A DNA stretch of 64,000 nucleotides from Phycisphaerales bacterium (GCA_003170415.1 PMZJ01000014.1:1-64000); one strand, 5' to 3'. Shown: positions 1 to 8,651, counted from the first letter of the stretch. The notes: generated by a model from the sequence alone, not told the origin. A program made the numbers and translations.

Positions 1-126
1 TTTAATTTTCATATTCAATACTAACATTATTTTATTTTATCTTAAATATATCCATTATGCAATTATTTTGCTCGTGGATAACTAAAAACCACCTGATAAA
101 GGCGGTTCCGGAAAAAACATGGGTGG

Positions 127-222
127 ATTACTAAGGACGAGTATGACACTAAATTAAAAACCTAAAAGAAAAACAGGAAGATATTATTCTACAAAAAGAA
201 GAAAACGCGGCCTCCCATATTA
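127..222 (+). pseudogene. possible remnant of a recombinase C-terminal region
   Basis: From 127 one frame reads ITKDEYDTKLK. From 159 a shifted frame continues NLKEKQEDIILQKEE. Together these resemble the coiled-coil stretch near the C terminus of large serine recombinases, interrupted by a frameshift in an A-rich run. No start, no catalytic part and no long open frame is present. The rest of 1-625 is AT-rich or holds the two GC-rich hairpins listed next, and I see no gene in it. The reading is an inference from a short match; it could be chance. Confidence 0.3.
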
Positions 223-303
223 TTCACCGTCTTCTGCGATTTGCCGTGGCTAACGCCTATTCGAAAGGCTCGTCACTGGATAATCCAGGCAGCGTTAATA
301 ATA

Positions 304-374
304 CGGAGGGGGTATAAGACACCCCCTCCGGCCACCCCCATATAATACGCGGGGGGCACTTAGCGCCCCCCGCG
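304..374. other. two tandem perfect GC-rich hairpins
   Basis: Two perfect 10-bp inverted repeats lie 17 bases apart. The first arms are 304-313 and 321-330 (CGGAGGGGGT with its complement), with a 7-base loop. The second arms are 348-357 and 365-374 (CGCGGGGGGC with its complement), also with a 7-base loop. They sit in otherwise AT-rich element DNA. Neither is followed by a T tract on either strand, so neither is a standard intrinsic terminator. They could be fold-back signals of the integrative element or transcriptional barriers. Confidence 0.6.
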
Positions 375-625
375 GACACCCCCCTTGATGCACCACCGGA
401 CACACGTTTTCCCGCCGCAGGTTCTCCCCTTGGCAACCCCTTTCCTTGGCTCTCTTTCACTCTAATGAAAAGGAAGTTGCTATAAGAGGAGAACCAGCTC
501 ATCCGACTTTCCTGTGAGCAAGTCTGGGACAACATGTTAGCACGCTAAAGCTCGTAGAATTCACCCTCTATCCCTCTTCTACGGCCCCGGTGGTGTCGGT
601 TAAGAGTTGATTTTTACTCTTCAAG

Positions 626-928
626 TTAGAACAACTCCGGAGCAATCTCTTCAAGCATCTTGGGTTTCCAGTGCAGGTCTCTTTCGATATGAAGACCATA
701 CGGCCCACGAACACTTTCAAGCTCTGACAAGCTAAAGTACCCGAGTTCTTTGCAATGGCCTTCCACAAGGCCAAAGAAAGTGTCCTCGCCGTCGAATTCA
801 GTTGCCCACCAAGTCCAACTTGAATCCGGCGTAAAGAACTTAACTAAAACGATTGCCTTGCTGCCTTTACTTTCTTGTGAATACAAAGGCGGAAGCAGTT
901 TACGTATTTCTTCTGTTAATAGTTTCAT
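626..928 (-). CDS. DUF2958 domain protein
   Basis: This 100-residue protein matches the DUF2958 family as I know it: a KLLPPLYSQE start, the FFTPDSSWTWWATEFDGED core and the FSLSELESVRGPYGL stretch. It fills the whole family length. The function is unknown. Members are commonly carried on plasmids and integrative elements, which fits its place beside a conjugation-type ATPase and a serine recombinase. The ATG at 928 has an AGGA-like ribosome site upstream. It is divergent from the next gene, with about 160 bases between them. A short AAGAGT/ACTCTT stem lies just past its stop. Confidence 0.8.
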   Translation of the reverse strand: MKLLTEEIRKLLPPLYSQESKGSKAIVLVKFFTPDSSWTWWATEFDGEDTFFGLVEGHCKELGYFSLSELESVRGPYGLHIERDLHWKPKMLEEIAPELF

Positions 929-1091
929 TGATCGACCCTATCCTTTCTTGTCACAAATCCTGTACTCCAATTATTTGGTTTTTAATGTCCTGTCTTAACG
1001 TTAGCTCACAGGCCCATAGCAACAAGAAGGGCTAATTTGCCGCTCGTGTGTATTTACCCTTTCTTTTAGCGATCAATATGGCCAAGTAGAA

Positions 1092-2351
1092 TTGAAGGAT
1101 ATGGAAAAACAAAACAACAACCCAAACCAAATCACACAGTTTGCTATTACAAACTTCAGGGACATAAAAAAGAAATTCGGCATCAAACAAAAAGACCGCC
1201 GGGGACATATGTACATCGTGGGAAAAACCGGGACAGGTAAATCTACACTGGTTGAGAATATGGTTATCTCTGATATCAAGGCAGGTTCAGGACTTGCTTT
1301 AATCGACCCGCACGGCGACTTGGCCGAGGATATACTTGATTATGTGCCCGAGGAAAGAATCGAGGACGTGATATATTTCAACCCGGCAGATAAGGAGTAT
1401 CCTGTTCCCTTCAATCCACTGGAGCAGGTGCACCCGGATTACCACCACCTTGTAGCATCAGGGCTGATTTCCGTGTTCAGGAAGGTTTGGTCTGAGTTCT
1501 GGGGACCAAGATTAGAACATATCTTGAGGCATTGCATCCTGACGCTATTAGAGTGCCCGGGAAGCACTTTGCTGGACATACCAAAGCTTTTAACCGACAA
1601 GTATTTCAGGCAGGATATATTAAGCTGCGTTACGCAGCCCCAGGTCAAAGAGTTCTGGTTTAACGAATACGATAAGTACAGTGCCTACCTGAGGTCACAG
1701 GCCATTTCGCCTATTCTCAATAAAGTCGGGCAGTTCCTGGTAGCCAGGCCCTTGAGAAACATTGTCGGCCAGAGAAAAAACACCTTCCGTTTCAGGAAGG
1801 TAATGGATGAAGGCAAAATTTTTATCGCCAACCTGTCAAAAGGCAAGATCGGCGAAGATAATTGCTCACTATTGGGGGCAATGCTGGTAACACAGATACA
1901 GCTTGCAGCTTTAAGCCGGGCGGATATTCCCGAAAACAAAAGACAAGGGTTTTACCTGTATGTCGATGAAATGCACAACTTTATTACTTTGTCTTTTGCT
2001 GATATCCTGTCAGAGGCAAGGAAATACGGCTTAAACCTCACCCTGAGCCACCAGTTCATTGAACAGCTTGATGAAAAACTCAGAGCCGCAATTTTCGGCA
2101 ACGTGGGAACCACGATTTCTTTAAGGGTCGGGGCTGAAGATGCAAAATACCTGGCCAGGGAATTCTACCCGGTTTTCTCCGAAGAGGATATTGTGAATCT
2201 GCCCAATTACCATATCTACTTAAAACTTTTGATTGACGGTGCATCGTCTGCGCCATTTAGCGCCGTGACTCTTCCTTTGCCCGGAAAAGAAAAATCTTGC
2301 AAGAGCAAAGTTGTCAACTCATCACGAGATCGTTATGCTATGCCTGATTAG
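1092..2351 (+). CDS. VirD4/TraD-like DNA-transfer ATPase
   Basis: About 419 residues. The P-loop GKTGTGKST lies near residue 44, followed by the ALIDPHGDLAEDILDYVP segment. A Walker B-like FYLYVDEMHNF lies near residue 290 and an LSHQFIEQL motif near 325. This pattern belongs to the TraD/VirD4/HerA-like coupling ATPases that move DNA in type IV secretion or mobilisation. No N-terminal membrane segments are visible, so it is probably a soluble, TraM-recognition-type member. The start is uncertain: TTG at 1092 or ATG at 1101, and neither has a well-spaced ribosome site. It lies 26 bases before the recombinase and probably shares its transcript. No relaxase is visible in this part of the element. 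Confidence 0.82.
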   Translation: MKDMEKQNNNPNQITQFAITNFRDIKKKFGIKQKDRRGHMYIVGKTGTGKSTLVENMVISDIKAGSGLALIDPHGDLAEDILDYVPEERIEDVIYFNPADKEYPVPFNPLEQVHPDYHHLVASGLISVFRKVWSEFWGPRLEHILRHCILTLLECPGSTLLDIPKLLTDKYFRQDILSCVTQPQVKEFWFNEYDKYSAYLRSQAISPILNKVGQFLVARPLRNIVGQRKNTFRFRKVMDEGKIFIANLSKGKIGEDNCSLLGAMLVTQIQLAALSRADIPENKRQGFYLYVDEMHNFITLSFADILSEARKYGLNLTLSHQFIEQLDEKLRAAIFGNVGTTISLRVGAEDAKYLAREFYPVFSEEDIVNLPNYHIYLKLLIDGASSAPFSAVTLPLPGKEKSCKSKVVNSSRDRYAMPD

Positions 2352-2377
2352 AAAATTCATAGAAGAGGGTGTAGCTT

Positions 2378-3949
2378 ATGGCCAAAACAATTGCAAAACC
2401 TGTTGGTATTTGGATCAGGGTTTCCACCGAAGACCAGGCTCGAGGCGAAAGCCCGGAACATCATGAAAAGCGGGCCAAGTTCTATGCTGAATCAAAAGAC
2501 TGGCAGGTAAAAGAGGTTTATCACCTTGAGGCCGTGAGCGGTAAATCAGTAATGGAGCATCCCGAAACCCAGAGAATGCTGGCACATATAAAGAAAGGCC
2601 ATATCACCGGCCTTATTTTCTCAAAACTCGCCCGCCTTGCACGTAACACCAAGGAACTCTTGGATTTCGCCGACATATTCCGGGAATATAACGCAGATTT
2701 GATTTCCTTGCAGGAATCCATTGACACCTCCAGCCCGGCAGGGCGGCTTTTCTACACAATGGTAGCGGCCATGGCTCAGTGGGAAAGAGAAGAAATTGCC
2801 GACCGTGTCGCAGCTTCAGTGCCCATAAGGGCTAAACTTGGAAAACCGCTTGGCGGTGCAGCGCCTTTTGGTTACCGGTGGGATGATCACAAACTGGTTC
2901 CTAATCCCAAAGAAGCTCCTATCCGGAAGTTAATGTATGAATTGTTTCTAAAGCAACAACGCAAATTGACCGTGGCCAAGCTTCTCAATGAACAAGGTTA
3001 TAGGACCCGTGGCGGTGGAAAGTTTTCCTACACCAGCGTTTGCAGGCTTTTGCGTGACTCTACTGCAAAGGGGGTTCGCAGAGCCAACTATACTAAAAGC
3101 TTAGGTAAAGGCAAGGAATGGGTGCTAAAGCCCGAGAAAGAGTGGGTTTACACCGATATCGAGCCGATTGTTTCCGAAGAACTCTGGGGCCAGTGCAACC
3201 AACTCCTGGATGAACAGGAGAAAAAAAATCAGCGACCCGCCCGGAAAGCGGTTCATCTTTTCACGGGTTTTGCCTACTGCTATTGCGGAAACAAAATGTA
3301 TGTGCCGTCTGCCACGCCGAAATATATTTGTTACAAATGCCGGAACAAGATCAGAACCAATGATTTAGAAGAAATATTCCACCAGCAGCTTAAAAACTTC
3401 TTTTTCTCGCCAGTCCAGATCTCCGAGTATCTTGCGAAAGCCGACACCCAACTTAAAGAAAAGCAGCAGCTTCTTTTAACCCTTCAACAGGAACAACAAA
3501 AAATCCAGCGGGAAATAGACAAGACATATCAACTGTATTACGATGATAAGATAGATAAAGAAGGCTTCGGTGTAAGATACGAGCCCCTGAACGAACGAAA
3601 CAAGCAGATTGAAGAGCAGATACCTCAGCTCCAGGCCGGTATTGACTTTCTAAAGATTCAATACGCCTCCAGCGATGAAATTTTCCATGAAACAAAAGAC
3701 CTCTACTCTCGCTGGTCGCAGCTAAATCTTGAAGAAAAAAGGAAGATCGTCGAGTGTATTACCGAGAAAATCATCGTCGGCAAAGACGATATAACAATCA
3801 ATTTGAGCTATCTTCCTTCGTCAGTTGAAAAGATAGCAACTTCTCACCACAACCCTGTCCCTGCGGATACTTCGGGTCGGATTCCCGGCGGTGCAAATGC
3901 ACGCCGGGGCAGGTCGAAAGATATTTGTCAAAAATTTCAGGCCCGCTGA
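2378..3949 (+). CDS. large serine recombinase (integrase) of the comM-inserted element
   Basis: This 523-residue protein has the resolvase catalytic domain at about 1-150, with nucleophile Ser16 in IRVSTEDQ and the Arg cluster SKLARLARN. The recombinase DNA-binding domain follows at about 160-290. A zinc ribbon CYCGNKMYVP...CYKC lies near 310-330, then a coiled coil at about 360-425. The order and length are normal for site-specific large serine integrases, which cut DNA through a phosphoserine link. The ATG at 2378 follows a GAGGG ribosome site. The last roughly 30 residues (from HNPVPADTSG) are encoded by comM sequence in another frame, beyond the insertion junction. The C-terminal tail therefore depends on the integration site. 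Confidence 0.93.
   Translation: MAKTIAKPVGIWIRVSTEDQARGESPEHHEKRAKFYAESKDWQVKEVYHLEAVSGKSVMEHPETQRMLAHIKKGHITGLIFSKLARLARNTKELLDFADIFREYNADLISLQESIDTSSPAGRLFYTMVAAMAQWEREEIADRVAASVPIRAKLGKPLGGAAPFGYRWDDHKLVPNPKEAPIRKLMYELFLKQQRKLTVAKLLNEQGYRTRGGGKFSYTSVCRLLRDSTAKGVRRANYTKSLGKGKEWVLKPEKEWVYTDIEPIVSEELWGQCNQLLDEQEKKNQRPARKAVHLFTGFAYCYCGNKMYVPSATPKYICYKCRNKIRTNDLEEIFHQQLKNFFFSPVQISEYLAKADTQLKEKQQLLLTLQQEQQKIQREIDKTYQLYYDDKIDKEGFGVRYEPLNERNKQIEEQIPQLQAGIDFLKIQYASSDEIFHETKDLYSRWSQLNLEEKRKIVECITEKIIVGKDDITINLSYLPSSVEKIATSHHNPVPADTSGRIPGGANARRGRSKDICQKFQAR
3849..3872. other. attachment-site junction between element and comM
   Basis: Codons in the comM frame read QPCPCGYFG here. Intact ComM proteins have NPCPCGYFG with conserved sequence before it. 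Upstream of about 3850 the comM frame gives recombinase DNA, not ComM. Downstream the match is continuous. The crossover therefore lies at or near the CCCTGTCCCTGC segment that encodes the PCPC cysteine cluster. The other end and the 5' part of comM are outside the window, so the core repeat cannot be measured. Confidence 0.7.
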
Positions 3950-4335
3950 TTGACCGAATCGATATTCATATAGACGTGCCTGCGGTAAGTTTCAATAAAT
4001 TACGTTCAAGAGCAAACCAGCTTGACTCGGCAACGATAAGGGAGGACGTGATGAAGGGGCGGGTGATTCAGGCGAAGCGTTTCAGCAATGGTCCCGGCAC
4101 GCCGGGGACCAACGCGAGAATGACGCACAAGCAGGTTGAGAAATTCTGCAAGCTGGATTCGTCGGGCGAGATGCTTCTCAAAGAGGCGATGATGGAGTTT
4201 GGTCTGTCGGCCCGTGCGCACGACAAAATCTGCAAGGTCGCCCGCACCATAGCGGATTTGGCCGGCTGTGAGGACATAAAACCGGAGCACGTGGCCGAGG
4301 CAATTGGTTATCGAAAGCTGGACAGAAAACTCTAA
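3853..4335 (+). pseudogene. comM: 3' fragment of comM/yifB (Mg-chelatase-like AAA ATPase), interrupted
   Basis: The frame reads PCPCGYFGSDSRRCKCTPGQ, then VERYLSKISGPLIDRIDIHI, then a C-terminal helical domain ending AIGYRKLDRKL. This is the C-terminal third (about 160 codons) of ComM/YifB. ComM is a hexameric helicase that helps integrate DNA taken up by transformation. The N-terminal ATPase part is absent, replaced by the integrative element whose recombinase abuts it. A separate internal start (TTG at 3925) is possible, but a functional product is unlikely. comM is a known insertion site for genomic islands, for example the AbaR islands of Acinetobacter. Confidence 0.9.
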
Positions 4336-4536
4336 ACTGTTGTCCAATTCCCTTTTGCTTGGTTTGAGTCCTGAAAGCATCTGTTTTTCATCCAATACCG
4401 CATTTAATATATAAGCTTAAGTCCTGCTACGGCAAGCGGTTACGTTTTTGTGTTTTTTGCTTAACCTGCCCCGTGCAGATGTCGATAGATAGTTGGCTGT
4501 ATTAATAATCGTTTTTTTGTGGCCGAGGGTTAAAAA

Positions 4537-4872
4537 ATGGGAATCCAGAACTGGTCGGAAAATATAGTTCTCGTTGACTTGCCCGCCGAACCGCTGATGG
4601 GTGATGAGCTAAAGGCCGTCGCGGACATTATAAAAGACAGAGGCGATTGCGACGTGGTGGTTGATTTCTCCGCCATTGACATTATAACATCATCGAGCTT
4701 ATCGAAATTTCTCAAGCTGCGAAAAATGTTGATGGACTGTGACCACCAGCTTATCTTCTGCAGTGTCGCGCCGGCCACGAAGGGCATCTTTGCCGTGACG
4801 GGTCTTGACGGCATCTTTAGGGTTGTTGACGACAAATTTGTCGCCCTTGCGGGTCTCCAGTTAGTCAGATAG
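4537..4872 (+). CDS. STAS domain protein (anti-sigma factor antagonist-like)
   Basis: This 111-residue protein is a single STAS-like domain: an N-terminal strand, then VVVDFSAIDIITSSSLSKFLKLRKML, which matches the strand-loop-helix around the conserved Ser of SpoIIAA-type antagonists. A second half LIFCSVAPATKGIFAVTGL follows. Such proteins bind anti-sigma kinases or act in regulatory complexes, controlled by Ser/Thr phosphorylation. No partner kinase or phosphatase gene is adjacent. The ATG follows a GAGGG ribosome site. The roughly 200 bases upstream hold no other gene. Confidence 0.75.
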   Translation: MGIQNWSENIVLVDLPAEPLMGDELKAVADIIKDRGDCDVVVDFSAIDIITSSSLSKFLKLRKMLMDCDHQLIFCSVAPATKGIFAVTGLDGIFRVVDDKFVALAGLQLVR

Positions 4873-4982
4873 TCAGAGGACAAAAGCATCCTGCGAAAAA
4901 TCGCCCCTGCCCAATAACGCTGCCTGCCCATGTGCTAATTTTCCCGCGATTGTCCGAAGACAAGAAAAACGAAACACTGATA

Positions 4983-6149
4983 TCAGGTATTACCGCGCAG
5001 TGATAAAACGGAGTTACATATCCGCTCTACGGCAAAATCGATTTCCTCTTCGGTGGTAAATCTTCCCATACTGAAACGGACTGCGCTTGACGCCAGGTCC
5101 TCATTTATGCCCATCGCCCGAAGAACATAGTTTGAGCCGGAGGTCCCGGATTCACAGGCCGAACTGGCCGAAGCGGCAACTTCAGGAGTTTTACCGAGCA
5201 GGGAAACGGCCTCAATGCCCCCAAACGAAACATTAACGGTATTGGGCAGGCGTTCAGAGGGGTGACCGTTTATCTGTATATCAGTGATAGCTTTTCTCAG
5301 GCCTGTTTCCAGTTTATCTCGCAGCGAGGAAGACACCGATGGTTTGTCGTCCAGTTCCTCTTCGCACAATTCACAGGCCTTGCCCAGTCCGACAATTCCC
5401 GGGACGTTGAGCGTTCCGCTGCGAAGGAAGTGCTCCTGTCCTCCGCCGTCGATTTGGGCGGTCAGCCGGACGGTGGGGCTTTTGCCCCGCACGTAAAGAG
5501 CGCCAACACCTTTAGGACCATAAATTTTGTGCGCCGAAAATGCCAGTAAATCGGCGTTTATCCGATTGACATTCACCGCGAGTTTCCCAATGGCCTGGGT
5601 GGCGTCGCAGAAAAACAGTATTCCGTGTTTTTTGCAGATTGCGTCGATTTCGTCCGCCGGGTTAATCGTTCCCACGACGTTATTCGCGAGCATAACGCAG
5701 ACAAGCATAGTTTGTTTAGTAATTGCTTCGGCCACTTGCTCCTGTGAAATACGACCAAAGGAATCAGGACGAAGCACAGTCAGCGAGAAACCCTGCTGTT
5801 GGAGCCGTTTGCAGGGTTCGAGAACGGCTTTATGTTCGATGGCGGAAACTATGATATGGTTGCCTCTTTCGCGATACGCCTCGGCTGCGCCTTTAATCGC
5901 AAGATTGCAGCCCTCTGTCGCGCCGGATGTGAAAATAATCTCCCTGGCGGAGGCGCCGATGAGTTTGGCTGTCTGATTACGAGCGGCCTCGACCATATCC
6001 CGTGCCTGGCGTCCCAGCGAATGACTTTCGCTGGAAGGATTCCCGAACGAAGAGGTGAGGGCAGCCATCATACTTTCCAGCACGCGCTTATCCAAGGGCG
6101 TCGTAGCGTTGTAATCGAGATATACGGGCCTATTTATTTTTGTCTCCAT
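4983..6149 (-). CDS. NifS/IscS-like cysteine desulfurase
   Basis: About 388 residues. It starts VYLDYNATTPLD and has TSGATEGCNLAIKGA. The PLP lysine lies in SAHKIYGPKGVG and the catalytic cysteine loop is SSACESGTSG. The length is normal. The enzyme takes sulfur from cysteine as a persulfide. It is the last gene of the operon mnmA - ThiF-like - this gene, 8 bases after the ThiF-like stop. The likely role is sulfur donor for tRNA 2-thiouridine, like YrvO beside MnmA in Bacillus, though a general Fe-S or thiamine role is possible. The ATG at 6149 is preferred over the TTG at 6152. Confidence 0.9.
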   Translation of the reverse strand: METKINRPVYLDYNATTPLDKRVLESMMAALTSSFGNPSSESHSLGRQARDMVEAARNQTAKLIGASAREIIFTSGATEGCNLAIKGAAEAYRERGNHIIVSAIEHKAVLEPCKRLQQQGFSLTVLRPDSFGRISQEQVAEAITKQTMLVCVMLANNVVGTINPADEIDAICKKHGILFFCDATQAIGKLAVNVNRINADLLAFSAHKIYGPKGVGALYVRGKSPTVRLTAQIDGGGQEHFLRSGTLNVPGIVGLGKACELCEEELDDKPSVSSSLRDKLETGLRKAITDIQINGHPSERLPNTVNVSFGGIEAVSLLGKTPEVAASASSACESGTSGSNYVLRAMGINEDLASSAVRFSMGRFTTEEEIDFAVERICNSVLSLRGNT

Positions 6150-6157
6150 CAAGAGTC

Positions 6158-6937
6158 CTATGGCTCAAGGAACTCGAAATTTTTGTGAACACAGCAGGGA
6201 CAGTCGGCGTTCTTGTTCAGTTTAGAGACATCGATTTGCCTCACAATATTATTCCATACGTCCAAAACGAGCAGGCATTGTCCCGCTTTGTCCGGGTTGC
6301 CGGAGAGAATTTTTAACGCCTCCGACGCCTCGAACGCGGCCACCATAGCGACCGCCGGGCCAAGGACACCGGCTTGTCGGCAGGTTTGCCCATTGCACGC
6401 GGGAGGTGAATCGAGCAGGCATCGCAGGCAGGGTGTCCTGTCGGGGATTATGGTCATAACCTGCGCTTCTGTGCCGAGGACGCCGGCGAATATCCAGGGT
6501 TTGGATTTTTTTATCGCGCAGTCGTTGAGGATGAATCTTGCGGGGAAATTATCCGTTCCGTCGATAATCACATCGACGCCTTCGGTCAGCCGGTTCGCAG
6601 TCAGCCGGTCTATCCTCGCGAAGACCGTTTCTATTTCGCAATTGCTGTTAATTTCCCGCAGGTGATTTGCCGCCGCGTTTATTTTGAGCGTGCGTTCCTT
6701 TGCGTCTTTTTCGGTGAAAAGCGACTGTCTGTGTATATTGGTTAGGTCAACATAGTCATCGTCCACCAGCCGGATTCGCCCGATGCCGGCTCGGACGAGC
6801 AATTCCGCAACCCACGAACCCAATCCGCCGACGCCGACAATGAGAGCGCTGCTGTCAGCGAGATGTCGCTGGCCTTCTTCGCCAAAGGGCTTGAAGGTTA
6901 TCTGTCTTGCGTAGCGTGATAAATCCTGATTTTTCAT
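6158..6937 (-). CDS. ThiF/MoeB family adenylyltransferase (E1-like)
   Basis: This 259-residue protein has the nucleotide-binding GVGGLGSWVAELLVRAG, the LVDDDYVDLTNIHRQ motif, and the DGTDNFPARF segment of E1-like enzymes. Two cysteine pairs, CLRC near residue 170 and CPCC near the end, would bind zinc as in ThiF and MoeB. TCRQAGVLGP follows. Family members adenylate the C-terminal Gly-Gly of ubiquitin-like sulfur carriers. The zinc pairs argue against the t6A dehydratase TcdA. No ThiS/MoaD-like carrier is encoded next to it. Its place between mnmA and a cysteine desulfurase suggests a part in sulfur transfer, which is an inference. Confidence 0.87.
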   Translation of the reverse strand: MKNQDLSRYARQITFKPFGEEGQRHLADSSALIVGVGGLGSWVAELLVRAGIGRIRLVDDDYVDLTNIHRQSLFTEKDAKERTLKINAAANHLREINSNCEIETVFARIDRLTANRLTEGVDVIIDGTDNFPARFILNDCAIKKSKPWIFAGVLGTEAQVMTIIPDRTPCLRCLLDSPPACNGQTCRQAGVLGPAVAMVAAFEASEALKILSGNPDKAGQCLLVLDVWNNIVRQIDVSKLNKNADCPCCVHKNFEFLEP

Positions 6938-6977
6938 TTGCGGGGTTGATACCTGTTTTTTGATTCAACGTAACCCG

Positions 6978-8054
6978 TTACACGGGTGGCAATTTTTCTT
7001 TTATCCACCCGCCTCCGAGAAGACAATCCCCGGAGTAAACGACAGCCGCCTGACCGGGAGTAACCGCCTCTAATGGCTTGTCGAAACGCACCTCAAAGGT
7101 GTCTTTGCCTGTAATAATAACCTTTGCTGCTGTGCCGCGATGATTATAGCGGATTTTTACCGTTGCGTCGAATGAAGCCGGGACATCAATCTGCCAGTTT
7201 GCGCCATCGGCGGTCAAACCGCCTGCCAGCAGGTCTTGTTTCGTACCTATGGTTACGTCGGCTGTTTGCGGATTTATGTCGGTAACATAAACCGGATGCC
7301 CCGCCGCGATGCCCGTGCCGCGACGCTGACCGATAGTAAATCTGCCGTAACCGTCGTGCCTGCCGATAATTTTGCCGGATGTGTCTATGAAATTTCCCGC
7401 CCGAAGCGCCGAGCTATTGCGTGCCTCAAGCAATTTCGCGTAGTCGCCATCCGGGACAAAACATATATCCTGGCTGTCGGGCTTATCGTGGACTTCCAGC
7501 CCCAGCTCTTTGGCAAGATCTCTTACGGCCTGCTTGTTTTTCAACTGGCCGACGGGAAAAACAATCCTGTCCAATTTTTCGCGTGGTATGCTGAATAAAA
7601 CGTATGACTGGTCCTTGCCCGGCGCGAGAGCGGGAGCAATAGCCGGGTATCCATTATGATTTACAATTCTGGCATAGTGTCCCGTCGCCACGTATTGCAC
7701 GCCTAAGGCATCCGCTAACTCGAAGAGTTTGCCGAACTTGATTTTCTCGTTGCACCGAACGCAGGGGTTGGGTGTTCGGCCATTTTCGTAATCATCGATA
7801 AAGCTTTTTATTATGGTTTCAAAATCTTTTGTCGCCGACAGGGAAATGAACTTAACACCGAACTTTGCGGCGATTCGCCGGGCGTCAGCGGCATCCTGCG
7901 GTGTGCAGCAGGAGCGTGAGTTACTCTCGAAAGCGTGTTCCATTTGCAAACACAGGAAAACGGCTGTAACGTCGAATCCCTCTTTAAGGAGCAATGCCGC
8001 GGCCACCGCCGAGTCAACGCCGCCGCTAACAGCCACCAGCACTTTTTTTCGCAT
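6978..8054 (-). CDS. mnmA: tRNA 2-thiouridylase MnmA
   Basis: This 358-residue protein has the PP-loop VAVSGGVDSAVAAALL at its N terminus and a GHYAR motif. The two catalytic cysteines are in NPCVRCN and SQDICFVPDGDY, and there is also KDQSYVLF. All are as in E. coli MnmA (TrmU). It adenylates U34 of tRNAs for Glu, Gln and Lys and inserts sulfur to make 2-thiouridine. It is the first gene of a three-gene operon with the ThiF-like protein (40 bases on) and a cysteine desulfurase. The ATG start and the full length both agree with the family. Confidence 0.96.
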   Translation of the reverse strand: MRKKVLVAVSGGVDSAVAAALLLKEGFDVTAVFLCLQMEHAFESNSRSCCTPQDAADARRIAAKFGVKFISLSATKDFETIIKSFIDDYENGRTPNPCVRCNEKIKFGKLFELADALGVQYVATGHYARIVNHNGYPAIAPALAPGKDQSYVLFSIPREKLDRIVFPVGQLKNKQAVRDLAKELGLEVHDKPDSQDICFVPDGDYAKLLEARNSSALRAGNFIDTSGKIIGRHDGYGRFTIGQRRGTGIAAGHPVYVTDINPQTADVTIGTKQDLLAGGLTADGANWQIDVPASFDATVKIRYNHRGTAAKVIITGKDTFEVRFDKPLEAVTPGQAAVVYSGDCLLGGGWIKEKLPPV

Positions 8055-8203
8055 ATCTGTATTTTGTATCCCGTCGAGCCAACAGGCCGTGCGGAAATGA
8101 CCCGCTAATGTTTCACCTGTTTTACAATGATTTTAGCTTACCTGGGTTTGTTTTCGAGGACTTTTTGGCATATCCGGCAGGGAACAGACGGGGTATGCGC
8201 AAA

Positions 8204-8253
8204 AAAACGACAATTGGAAGTCCCGTTTTTTGGGGAACGCCGATTGTCGTTTT
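8204..8253 (-). terminator. long-loop hairpin with T tract on the minus strand
   Basis: Arms 8204-8214 and 8243-8253 (AAAACGACAAT and complement) pair perfectly around a 28-base loop. On the minus strand the stem runs into a T tract, and it sits 39 bases after the stop of the gene ending at 8292. It probably terminates that gene. The long loop is unusual and recurs in other hairpins of this window. Confidence 0.65.
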
Positions 8254-8291
8254 GCTCGGCGAGGGCCGAGTCGGATTATAAGGTTACGAGA

Positions 8292-8651
8292 TTAGACGGA
8301 GGACTTTTTGTCTTTGCCTTTTTTCTTCCACCATCCCTGGTTGGCCGGCTCCTGCACCTTCTGTTCCCATTGCTCTCCCTGCTTGTCGAACTTGACCTTG
8401 TCCGCCTTTATATCAAGCACCTTGACTTCGTGGATTGTGTCGCCCTTGTGGAGCATCCGGTCCTCGATGAGGACAATCGGAGTGTCGTCGGAATACAAGA
8501 TAGCGGTTACTACTCCGAACGTTGGTTCGGAGTGTTCAACCACCACCTCTTTTTTGCCGTCTTTCGACGCCTGTGTGGCAATCTTCCAGCCGAGCATTCC
8601 GCAGATGGTTATAGCCGCCAACACGAGCCATTTTACTGTGCTTTTATCCAT
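8292..8651 (-). CDS. GspB/PulC-like single-pass membrane protein
   Basis: This 119-residue protein has one N-terminal membrane helix (about 6-26), then a periplasmic segment GVVTAILYSDDTPIVLIEDRML, HKGDTIHEVKVLDI and a lysine-rich end. The TAILYSDDTPIVLI..L..GD.I..VKV..I pattern resembles the small beta domain of GspB/GspC-type type II secretion or type IV pilus assembly proteins. No other secretion gene is nearby. The function is therefore tentative. A hairpin with a T tract follows the stop. Confidence 0.6.
   Translation of the reverse strand: MDKSTVKWLVLAAITICGMLGWKIATQASKDGKKEVVVEHSEPTFGVVTAILYSDDTPIVLIEDRMLHKGDTIHEVKVLDIKADKVKFDKQGEQWEQKVQEPANQGWWKKKGKDKKSSV

Noticed and set aside
4400-4536. 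Possible c-di-GMP riboswitch before the STAS gene
   Set aside because: A few GGCAAGCGG words recall it, but the conserved core and the paired stems are not present.
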